Shown piece after piece: positions 7,047-12,989 of a stretch of DNA of 14,381 bases. Positions within the stretch are counted from its first letter, which is position 1; the number at the start of each line of letters is the position of its first letter. Where the stretch lies: NCBI GenBank assembly GCA_027039295.1, contig JALWEW010000043.1, forward strand, positions 1 to 14,381, read 5' to 3'. A model generated the notes under the pieces. The model had not been told where the DNA came from, did not search any database, and worked only from the letters and a program-made list of their open reading frames with translations. The DNA comes from Acidilobaceae archaeon. GTDB lineage: Archaea > Thermoproteota > Thermoprotei_A > Sulfolobales > Acidilobaceae. The position numbers and the translations under genes were made by a program.

Positions 7047-8408
7047 GTGTCTGGGTTGGGAGGAGAGGCTGGTAAGGTTGACTGGTACAAGCTGAGCGTT
7101 GAGCTGCACAGGTTCTATGGGGGCAAGATAGAGACCATACCCAAAGTCCCCATTAGGAGGGTCAAGGACTTCGCCATCTGGTACACCCCAGGCGTGGCGG
7201 AGCCTAGCAGGAGGGCCGGGAAGAACCCGGATGAAAGCTTCGAGTACACGAACAGGTGGAACACTATTGCCGTGGTGAGCGATGGCACGAGGGTTCTGGG
7301 CCTGGGTGATATTGGGCCTGAGGGCGCCTACCCCGTCATGGAGGGTAAGGCCCTCATCTACAAGTTCCTCGGCGGCGTAGACGCCGTGCCACTCGTGCAC
7401 AGGGCTAGGGATCCCGAGAAGTTCCTAGAGCTGCTAGAACTCGTAGAGCCCAGCTTCGGCGGCATAAACCTCGAGGACATAGAGAGCCCCAAGTGCTTCT
7501 ACATACTCGAGGAGGCGAGGAAGAGGCTCAGCATACCCGTGTGGCACGACGACCAGCAGGGCACGGCCTCCGTGACGCTCGCAGGCCTCATAAACGCCGT
7601 GAAGCTAGTGGGGAAGGACCTAAGGAAGTCCAGGATAGTGCTATTCGGCGCGGGCGCCGCCAACATAGCCCTCTACAGGCTCCTCAAGGCCTACGGTGTG
7701 CCGCCCGAGAACATCGCCGTGCTGGACAGCAAGGGAGTCCTGCACCCGGACCGGGACGATATAGACAGGCTCATGGTCAGGCACCCCTGGAAGTACCAGA
7801 TAGCAATCGAGACCAAGGGAGCCGGCCTTAGGCCAGGCGCCGGGCCGGATGAGGCGCTCAAGGGGGCCGACATACTCGTGGCGGCCAGCAAGCCCGGTCC
7901 CGGGACTATCAAGAAGGAGTGGGTTGCCCAGATGGCGAAGGGGGCGATAGTCTTCGCCGAGGCCAACCCCGTCCCAGAGATATGGCCCTGGGAGGCAAAG
8001 GAGGCCGGGGCAGCCATAGTGGCGACCGGGAGGAGCGACCTCCCCAACCAGGTCAATAACAGCCTAGCCTTCCCCGGCATATTCAGGGGCGTGCTGGACG
8101 TCAGGGCCAAGACCATAACCGATGAGATGGCGATAGCCGCCGCCGAGGAGATAGCTAGGTTCGCCGAGGAGAAGGGGCTCCACGAGGACTATATTATACC
8201 GAGGATGGATGAGTGGGACCTCTATCCTAGGGTGGCGGCAGCCGTCGCCGTTAAGGCCGTCGAGCAGGGCCTGGCCAGGAGAACTACCACTTACAAGGAG
8301 GAGCTGGAGAGGGCCAAGAGCATAATAGACCTGACACACAGGAAGTACATGCTGATCTACAGGGAGGGCCTCATCAAGCCCCCGCCCGTCGACTATGAGG
8401 AGGGGTGA
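7047..8408 (+). CDS. Malic enzyme (malate dehydrogenase, oxaloacetate-decarboxylating), NAD(P)-dependent
   Basis: A 453-aa protein that converts malate to pyruvate and CO2 while reducing NAD(P), linking the C4 acids to pyruvate in the cytosol. The N-terminal malic domain has [11 protein letters not shown] (catalytic Tyr46), [20 protein letters not shown] (Lys101), NLEDIE at 141-146 and HDDQQGTAS at 167-174, which together supply the metal ligands. The NAD-binding domain follows, with [10 protein letters not shown] at 201-210, then SKPGPG at 281-286 and [19 protein letters not shown] at 330-348. The length is normal for the short archaeal/bacterial class. The GTG start at 7047 keeps the family's expected N-terminus but has little ribosome-binding site before it. 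The first gene of a three-gene operon, it ends 6 bp before an acetyltransferase gene. A C-terminal charged tail (about 416-453) extends past the core. Cofactor preference cannot be read safely. Confidence 0.95.
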   Translation: MSGLGGEAGKVDWYKLSVELHRFYGGKIETIPKVPIRRVKDFAIWYTPGVAEPSRRAGKNPDESFEYTNRWNTIAVVSDGTRVLGLGDIGPEGAYPVMEGKALIYKFLGGVDAVPLVHRARDPEKFLELLELVEPSFGGINLEDIESPKCFYILEEARKRLSIPVWHDDQQGTASVTLAGLINAVKLVGKDLRKSRIVLFGAGAANIALYRLLKAYGVPPENIAVLDSKGVLHPDRDDIDRLMVRHPWKYQIAIETKGAGLRPGAGPDEALKGADILVAASKPGPGTIKKEWVAQMAKGAIVFAEANPVPEIWPWEAKEAGAAIVATGRSDLPNQVNNSLAFPGIFRGVLDVRAKTITDEMAIAAAEEIARFAEEKGLHEDYIIPRMDEWDLYPRVAAAVAVKAVEQGLARRTTTYKEELERAKSIIDLTHRKYMLIYREGLIKPPPVDYEEG

Positions 8409-8414
8409 GCCGTC

Positions 8415-8894
8415 ATGCACGAGCCCGGGGTAGTCATTAGGGAGGCGATGGAGTCCGACGTCGAGCAGGCCGCGAGGCTGCTCGTCAGGTTCTACACGTT
8501 CAACGAGGAATTCGACCCGGCTTGGAGCGCGGTCGAGAGCATCGAGAAGGCCAGGGAGACCCTTAGGGCCTCCCTAGGGGATCCGGCTGCTGTGGTGCTG
8601 GTGGCGGAGTTCGAGGGCCGCATAGTGGGCCTCGCCAGGGCCTTCCTCGTGGAGGAGCCCCTACTGGCCAACGCGCCCATCGGCGTGCTAAAGGAGCTAT
8701 ACGTCATACCAGAGATGAGGAGGAGGGGCATAGCGACCAGGCTCGTGGAGGAGATGGGTGAGGCCCTACGCTCCAAGGGGGCCAAGGCGCTAGCGGCCGA
8801 GTTCCCGGCGCGCAACATGGTGGCCGAGTCCTTCTACGAGAAGCTGGGCTTCAGGCCCTTCAAGAGCGTCTACATAAGGGAGACCCAGGGGTGA
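8415..8894 (+). CDS. GNAT-family N-acetyltransferase (first of tandem pair)
   Basis: A 159-aa GCN5-related acetyltransferase that would transfer the acetyl group of acetyl-CoA to an amine; the substrate is unknown. It opens with VIREAMESDVEQAARLL, the typical first strand and helix. Motif A is LKELYVIPEMRRRGIATRLVEE (about 92-113), whose RRRGIA binds the CoA pyrophosphate, and motif B is ARNMVAESFYEKLGF (about 132-146) with the usual Tyr141. ATG 8415 follows GGGGTGAGC, which overlaps the stop of the malic enzyme gene, so translation is probably coupled. It could be a RimI-like protein acetylase or a small-molecule acetylase; nothing in the sequence decides. Confidence 0.92.
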   Translation: MHEPGVVIREAMESDVEQAARLLVRFYTFNEEFDPAWSAVESIEKARETLRASLGDPAAVVLVAEFEGRIVGLARAFLVEEPLLANAPIGVLKELYVIPEMRRRGIATRLVEEMGEALRSKGAKALAAEFPARNMVAESFYEKLGFRPFKSVYIRETQG

Positions 8895-8899
8895 GCGGT

Positions 8900-9379
8900 G
8901 TGGCCCTCAGGATAGGCGTGAGGAGGGCCTCCGAGGCCGATGTGGAGGGCCTCGTGAAGCTCATAGCCAGGCTCAAGGAGCTCAACAGCGAGCTAGACCC
9001 GCAGTTCCTGCCGGGCGAGGACCTGGAGGCAAACGTGAGGAGCTACGTCGAGGAGAGCCTCAAGAGGGATAACGTGGTCTTCCTCGTGGCCGAGGACGAG
9101 GCCGAGGGCAGGCTAGTAGGCGTGCTGAGGCTGGAGGTCGTGGACAGGCGCTTCTACAAGCCCCGCTACAAGGCGGTCATAACGGACCTATACGTGCACC
9201 CCACCTACAGGGGGAAGAGGATAGGCAAGCTCCTCATAGAGAGGGCGGCAGAGGAGGCCCGCGCCAGGGGCGCCGGGCTGCTGACCGTGGTATACCCCGT
9301 GGGCAACGTGATAGCCGACAGGTTCTACGACCGGATGGGCTTCAGGGACCTCCAGAAGGAGAGGTACCTACCCCTCTAG
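8900..9379 (+). CDS. GNAT-family N-acetyltransferase (second of tandem pair)
   Basis: A 159-aa acetyltransferase from GTG 8900, the same length as its upstream neighbour. The frame also starts at GTG 8891, overlapping the neighbour's stop by four bases. I prefer 8900 because GGGGTGAGC (8888-8896) then sits where it does before the first GNAT gene. Features (8900 numbering): first strand and helix RRASEADVEGLVKL, motif A DLYVHPTYRGKRIGKLLIE (about 96-114), and motif B VGNVIADRFYDRMGF. Motif A reads RGKRIG, with Arg at a position that is usually Gly; this is tolerated in some family members. It is a diverged paralogue of the preceding gene and probably co-transcribed with it. The substrate is unknown. 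It converges on the FeoA-domain gene with only 10 bp between stops. Confidence 0.9.
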   Translation: MALRIGVRRASEADVEGLVKLIARLKELNSELDPQFLPGEDLEANVRSYVEESLKRDNVVFLVAEDEAEGRLVGVLRLEVVDRRFYKPRYKAVITDLYVHPTYRGKRIGKLLIERAAEEARARGAGLLTVVYPVGNVIADRFYDRMGFRDLQKERYLPL

Positions 9380-9389
9380 CCCCCCACCC

Positions 9390-9731
9390 CTATTTTACGG
9401 GCTCCACTAGGATCCTCGAGGCTATACCCCTACCTATAGCTACCTCCACACCGCCTACCCTCACGACTATGGGCGTCCAAGGGTAGGCCAGGTCATTGGA
9501 GACAACTTCAAGTACGACCCCCGGCGCTATACCCAGGCCGGCCAGCCTCCAGGAGGCCTGCCACCCAGCGGCGATGCCCTTAACGACAACCCTAGACCCC
9601 GGGGGCGCTACAGCCAGAGTCATGGCACCCGGGGGCACCGCCTGCTGAGGGGGCGCTGGCTTCCCGCGCCAGCCCCAGCCCCCACGCCACCCTGGCCTGC
9701 GGCGCCTCCAGCCGAAGCCGTCGAGCCTCAA
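9390..9731 (-). CDS. FeoA-domain protein with Gly/Arg/Trp-rich N-terminal extension
   Basis: A 113-aa protein from TTG 9731, with GAGGGTG about eight bases upstream. Residues about 37-112 form a FeoA (SH3-like) domain: LAVAPPGSRVVV, then SWRLAGLGIAPGVVLEVV, and VEVAIGRGIASRILVEPV, the classic order of FeoA small barrels. Stand-alone FeoA proteins assist the FeoB ferrous-iron transporter, and related domains occur in DtxR-type regulators. No feoB is seen in this window. Residues 1-36 are an unusual Gly/Arg/Trp/Pro-rich tail (for example GFGWRRRR, GGWGWRGK). If it were an artefact, the protein could instead start at the ATG for Met37 (9623). A TATA-like AATTAAAG lies about 37 bases upstream of the TTG. 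Iron-related function is inferred from the family only. Confidence 0.85.
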   Translation of the reverse strand: MRLDGFGWRRRRPGWRGGWGWRGKPAPPQQAVPPGAMTLAVAPPGSRVVVKGIAAGWQASWRLAGLGIAPGVVLEVVSNDLAYPWTPIVVRVGGVEVAIGRGIASRILVEPVK

Positions 9732-9762
9732 TCAGTACACCCTCTTGCACGGAGGGGCGGGG

Positions 9763-9772
9763 GCTTTAATTG
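9763..9772 (-). promoter_or_regulatory. TATA-like box of the FeoA-domain gene
   Basis: The minus strand reads CAATTAAAGC about 37 bases before the TTG start at 9731, followed by a short leader carrying the GAGGGTG ribosome-binding site. Confidence 0.5.
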
Positions 9773-9798
9773 TGGAAGTACTTTCACCGCTCGGAGCA

Positions 9799-9822
9799 GG
9801 TATCCCCTGATACAACGATACC
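9799..9822. repeat. GTATC/GATAC interspersed inverted and direct repeat, candidate operator
   Basis: GGTATC (9799-9804) faces two inverted copies: GATAC at 9809-9813, giving a 5-bp hairpin with a CCCT loop, and GATACC at 9817-9822, giving a 6-bp stem. The two GATAC copies repeat at 8-bp spacing. It lies upstream of the FeoA promoter and of the plus-strand unit, so it could be a regulator-binding site. Confidence 0.4.
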
Positions 9823-9852
9823 GGGGAGCGCCCTGAGGGAGAGGGGTCTAGA

Positions 9853-10017
9853 GTGCAGCACGTCACAGGATCGAGCCGAAAGGAACACCTGCAGGTGCTC
9901 AAGCTCGGGTGGACGCTAGCGTATTACTACACTGGCGTTCTTTACTGTCGTGGAGATCCCGCTGTGGCTGTTTTACGGGCTGGGTTGAGGTGTAATGCCT
10001 ATGGAGAAACTGCTTGA
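9853..10017 (+). pseudogene. Possible frameshifted small membrane-protein ORF
   Basis: GTG 9853 follows GAGGGGT at a good ribosome-binding distance and opens a 54-codon frame beginning MQHVTGSSRKEHLQ, then KLGWTLAYYYT near 9901-9933. From about 9932 the next frame, one base later, reads LAFFTVVEIPLWLFYGLG, a typical membrane helix that ends at TGA 9986-9988. That is just before the ribosome-binding site of the following gene. Joined by a one-base shift, the two halves would make a small protein of about 45 aa with one or two membrane segments. In the assembled sequence the first frame instead runs into the next gene and stops at 10017. This may be a pseudogene, a sequencing error, programmed frameshifting or chance; the call is tentative. 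Confidence 0.3.
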
Positions 10018-10945
10018 TTCGGAGCGTCTATGCTTATTCCTGGTCGAGGAGAGTGACTCGTATGTGGATCTCGCCATAGCCGATCGTATAGGGCAATCAG
10101 TACCGTGCTACCTACGACACTACTCACTATACTACTTCGACTTTGGCGTTATGCGCGGCACGTCGGCAGCAAAGTATGTGACGGCCCTCAAGGAGGTCAT
10201 AGCTAGTCTTACGAACAGCCTGGGTGGATCCTTCGAGGAACTTCTTGCTGTGACCGAGGTTTACCCTGGCTCAAGGAGCGAGGAGCTGAGGGGCTGTTAC
10301 GGGTTATACGTGGTTACGGCGCTCGCGCTCATTCTAGCTAATGGAGTTGAACTCCAACCGCCTCTACCCGAGCTGGGGAGGCGCATAGCTGATATCCTAG
10401 AGGGAGAGGAGGAGTTCGTGCTAGGGGATGGGAGGATCGTGAAGAGGTATAGTGGGCTCTTCAGATTGGCGGAGACCCTGAAGGTTGCAGCCGCGGTATC
10501 TCTCCTTGAGGGCAGCAGACTCATAGAGATGCACATTGACGCGGGGGAGAACTCCGAGCAGTACTTACGCGTGATCTCAGGTGAGGGTGAAGAAACCCTC
10601 GTGCGTATCATCATTAGGAGGCCTCGGCTGGAGAGGCTCCAGGAGATAGGGGGTAGAGTCATTTATCTAAGTAGGTTCCTGAGAGAGGCCCTCGAGGTAG
10701 ACCCTGACATGCTCAACATCAAGCGGGAGGAGCTGGGAGGGCAACGGCTCAGCGGATGCACAGTGGTAACCGGGTGGTACATTAACAACATGAACGGCGC
10801 CGGGCCCCTCTACCTCTTCAAAGGCCCTAAGTCGGAAATAGTTAAGAGTGCAGAGGAGTTGAGGGGTGTATGCGTTTATCCATGCTACCCGCTAGCGGAT
10901 ACATTATTCGAGCCCGAGTATTCGCTGATACGCATAATGGAGTAA
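9995..10945 (+). CDS. Hypothetical protein, family not recognised
   Basis: A 316-aa protein that I do not recognise. GAGGTG at 9987-9992 lies only two bases before ATG 9995 but eight before ATG 10001 (Met3), so the true start may be the latter. It appears soluble, with mixed alpha/beta content. One helix (about 104-118, LYVVTALALILANGV) is hydrophobic but probably buried rather than spanning a membrane. Six Cys occur (13, 38, 101, 255, 293, 297), the last two as CVYPC, a CxxxC spacing that might bind metal or form a disulfide; this is speculative. There is no Walker, HTH, nuclease or Rossmann signature. It may be co-transcribed with the small broken ORF upstream. Codon use is slightly less GC-rich than in the malic enzyme operon. 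Confidence 0.8.
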   Translation: MPMEKLLDSERLCLFLVEESDSYVDLAIADRIGQSVPCYLRHYSLYYFDFGVMRGTSAAKYVTALKEVIASLTNSLGGSFEELLAVTEVYPGSRSEELRGCYGLYVVTALALILANGVELQPPLPELGRRIADILEGEEEFVLGDGRIVKRYSGLFRLAETLKVAAAVSLLEGSRLIEMHIDAGENSEQYLRVISGEGEETLVRIIIRRPRLERLQEIGGRVIYLSRFLREALEVDPDMLNIKREELGGQRLSGCTVVTGWYINNMNGAGPLYLFKGPKSEIVKSAEELRGVCVYPCYPLADTLFEPEYSLIRIME

Positions 10946-11151
10946 CGGGCAGGCGCCGTCGCAAAACGCTTATGTCTAGCCCCGCTACCCTATCAGCGCT
11001 TAGGGGCCCCACTAACCCAACATGAGAGTAAGGGGAGTATACAGAACTGTCCAGCCCCTCTATCCATAACGGGCTCCAGACCTATCCCCCAGGGGCTTTA
11101 TGGTGGTAGTCTGGACATGCTTGGGCGTCTAGCCGCTACTTTCTGGATACC

Positions 11152-11201
11152 GAGGTTTTTATGCGGCCAGGGGGACCTTGGAGTCAAGCAGAGGTTTTTA
11201 T
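11152..11201 (+). repeat. Direct repeat GAGGTTTTTAT, two copies 39 bp apart
   Basis: The 11-base unit occurs at 11152-11162 and again at 11191-11201. Both copies have BRE/TATA character, so this may be a duplicated promoter element. Confidence 0.6.
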
Positions 11202-11202
11202 A
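11191..11202 (+). promoter_or_regulatory. BRE/TATA promoter of the acyl-CoA ligase, leaderless spacing
   Basis: GAGGTTTTTATA is centred about 25 bases before ATG 11224, which places the transcript start at or next to the ATG. There is no ribosome-binding site upstream, consistent with a leaderless mRNA. Confidence 0.65.
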
Positions 11203-11223
11203 GTGAACCAATAACCCACAGAC

Positions 11224-12927
11224 ATGGGTCGGACCATGTCTCTACCCGAGCGTGTCCCCCGCAGGCCCGGTTATGACGTGACTCTCCACTACATCTACAG
11301 GAGGGCGGTGGAGCTATTCTACGACCGCGAGATAGTCTATAGGACCGCCAAGGGGGTGGAGAGGTACACCTACGCCAAGGCCGCCGAGAGGATGAGGATG
11401 CTCGCCTCGGCCCTCGAGAAGGAGGCTGGCGTGGGGAAGCTCGACAGGGTCGCTACGCTGGACTGGAACACCCACTGGCACTACGAGGCCTACTTCGCCG
11501 TCCCCATGATGGGCGCCGTCCTGCACCCAGTCAACATCAGGCTCGCCCCAGCCGAGATAGTCTACATCATGACGCAGGCCGAGGATAAGGTTGCTATAGT
11601 CCATAAGGACTTCCTACCCCTCATAGAGGCTGTCGCCCCCAAGATTAAGTCGCTCGAGAAGATCATACTCGTGGACACCGACGAAGTGCCCCAGAAGGTC
11701 GGCGGGGTCCCGGCCTACCACTACGAGGACTTCATCAAGGAGCACGGCGACCCCAAGTACGAGTGGCCCGAGGTGAGCGAGGACCAGCCAGCCGGCATGG
11801 GCTACACGAGCGGCACGACCGGGCTCCCCAAGGGCACCTACCACAGCCACAAGGCCATAGTGCTCCACGCCCTCAGCACGGCCCTCCACCTCGCGGCGAG
11901 CGGCACGGTGCCCTTCAACGCTAAGGCCACGATAATGCACATAGTCCCCATGTTCCACGTCTACAGCTGGGGGATCCCCTACTCCGCCACCCTGATAGGG
12001 GCGAAGCAGGTCTACCCCAACAGGCTTATACCCAAGGTGCTCCTCGAGCTGATAGAGAAGGAGAAGGTCACCTTCACAGCCGCCGTGCCCACCGTGCTCT
12101 ACATGCTCCTAACCGAGCCCGGGAGCGAGAACTACGACCTCAGGGGCCTCACCTGGATCAACGGCGGCGCCGCCACCCCGAGGGCCCTAGCACTGCTTGC
12201 CATGAAGAGGGGCATTAATGTACTGGTGGGCTACGGCCTAACCGAGACGGCCCCCGTGCTGACGCTAGCCACACCGTGGCCGTGGCAGGCGGAGAAGATG
12301 AGCGAGGAGGAGCTGCTCGACATAAAGCTGCGCACCGGCTACCCCATACCACTCGTGGACCTCAAGGTGGTCGGGCCCGACGGCAAGCCAGTGCCAAAGG
12401 ACGGCAAGACCATGGGGGAGATAGTCGTCAGGTCGCCCTGGGTGACGCCGGAGTACTACAAGAACCCGGAGAAGACCCAGAAGGCGTGGGAGGGCGGCTG
12501 GTTCCACACCGGCGACATCGCGGTGTGGTTCCCCGACGGCAGCATACTCATCCAGGACAGGGACAAGGACGTCATAAAGAGTGGGGGCGAGTGGATAAGC
12601 AGCGTGAGGCTCGAGGACGCCATAAGCCAGCACCCAGGCGTCGCCATGGTGGCGGTGATAGCGGCGAAGCACCCCAAGTGGGGTGAGAGGCCTGTAGCAC
12701 TCATAGTCCCCAAGCCGGGCTGGGAGGACAAGATCAACACCGAGGAGATAAGGAAGTTCCTCATGGAGAAGTTCGTCGAGCCGGGCCAGATACCCAAGTG
12801 GTGGCTGCCAGACAAGGTCGTGCTAGTGGAGGACCTACCGAAGACGAGCGTCGGCAAGATAAACAAGCGCGCCCTCAGGGAGAAGTACTCCAACATACTC
12901 CTCGAGGAGCAGGGCGGCCAGGCCTAG
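11224..12927 (+). CDS. AMP-forming acyl-CoA synthetase (fatty acid--CoA ligase family)
   Basis: A 567-aa adenylate-forming enzyme that activates a carboxylic acid with ATP to an acyl-AMP and then forms the CoA thioester. The core motifs are complete: A3 YTSGTTGLPKG (194-204), A5 GYGLTET (336-342), A7 GWFHTGDIA (425-433, Asp431), A8 RDKDVIKSGGEWISS (446-460), and A10 KTSVGKINK (540-548) with the catalytic Lys545. MHIVPMFHVYSWG (238-250) and the GGEWISSVRLED stretch fit the medium/long-chain fatty-acyl or methylthiopropionyl-CoA ligase branch rather than acetyl-CoA synthetase, but substrate choice cannot be read. The length is normal. ATG 11224 fits leaderless transcription; ATG 11236 is a possible alternative. 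It appears monocistronic, with its own promoter and a T-run beyond its stop. Confidence 0.95.
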   Translation: MGRTMSLPERVPRRPGYDVTLHYIYRRAVELFYDREIVYRTAKGVERYTYAKAAERMRMLASALEKEAGVGKLDRVATLDWNTHWHYEAYFAVPMMGAVLHPVNIRLAPAEIVYIMTQAEDKVAIVHKDFLPLIEAVAPKIKSLEKIILVDTDEVPQKVGGVPAYHYEDFIKEHGDPKYEWPEVSEDQPAGMGYTSGTTGLPKGTYHSHKAIVLHALSTALHLAASGTVPFNAKATIMHIVPMFHVYSWGIPYSATLIGAKQVYPNRLIPKVLLELIEKEKVTFTAAVPTVLYMLLTEPGSENYDLRGLTWINGGAATPRALALLAMKRGINVLVGYGLTETAPVLTLATPWPWQAEKMSEEELLDIKLRTGYPIPLVDLKVVGPDGKPVPKDGKTMGEIVVRSPWVTPEYYKNPEKTQKAWEGGWFHTGDIAVWFPDGSILIQDRDKDVIKSGGEWISSVRLEDAISQHPGVAMVAVIAAKHPKWGERPVALIVPKPGWEDKINTEEIRKFLMEKFVEPGQIPKWWLPDKVVLVEDLPKTSVGKINKRALREKYSNILLEEQGGQA

Positions 12928-12947
12928 GCCCCCCGCCCCCGCGGGCC

Positions 12948-12958
12948 CACTTTTTACC
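12948..12958 (+). promoter_or_regulatory. T-rich box between ligase and amidohydrolase (promoter and/or terminator)
   Basis: CACTTTTTACC follows a GC-rich stretch containing CCCGCGGG, about 22 bases after the ligase stop and about 37 before the amidohydrolase TTG. It could act as a TATA-like promoter element for the downstream gene, as a T-run terminator for the upstream gene, or both. Confidence 0.4.
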
Positions 12959-12989
12959 TCGCCCCGAGCCCCTATCCTGGGAGGCCCTA

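Larger units (their letters stand above)
10946..11223 (+). promoter_or_regulatory. Intergenic region with several promoter-like boxes before the acyl-CoA ligase gene
   Basis: No gene is seen. Plus-strand TATA-like elements occur as AACGCTTATG (10965-10974), GGGCTTTATGG (11093-11103), GAGGTTTTTATG (11152-11163) and GAGGTTTTTATA (11191-11202). Only the last is correctly spaced for the ligase start. Confidence 0.45.

Noticed and set aside
6796..7095. Open plus-strand frame across tRNA-Gly and both promoters
   Set aside because: It runs through a certain tRNA on the other strand and has no family features. Not a gene.
7691..8116. Antisense frame inside the malic enzyme gene
   Set aside because: No ribosome-binding site or recognisable motif, and it overlaps a firmly identified gene.
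12265..12896. Long open frames antisense to the acyl-CoA ligase
   Set aside because: Expected in GC-rich coding DNA; their translations are low-complexity, and the sense frame has every motif of a known enzyme.
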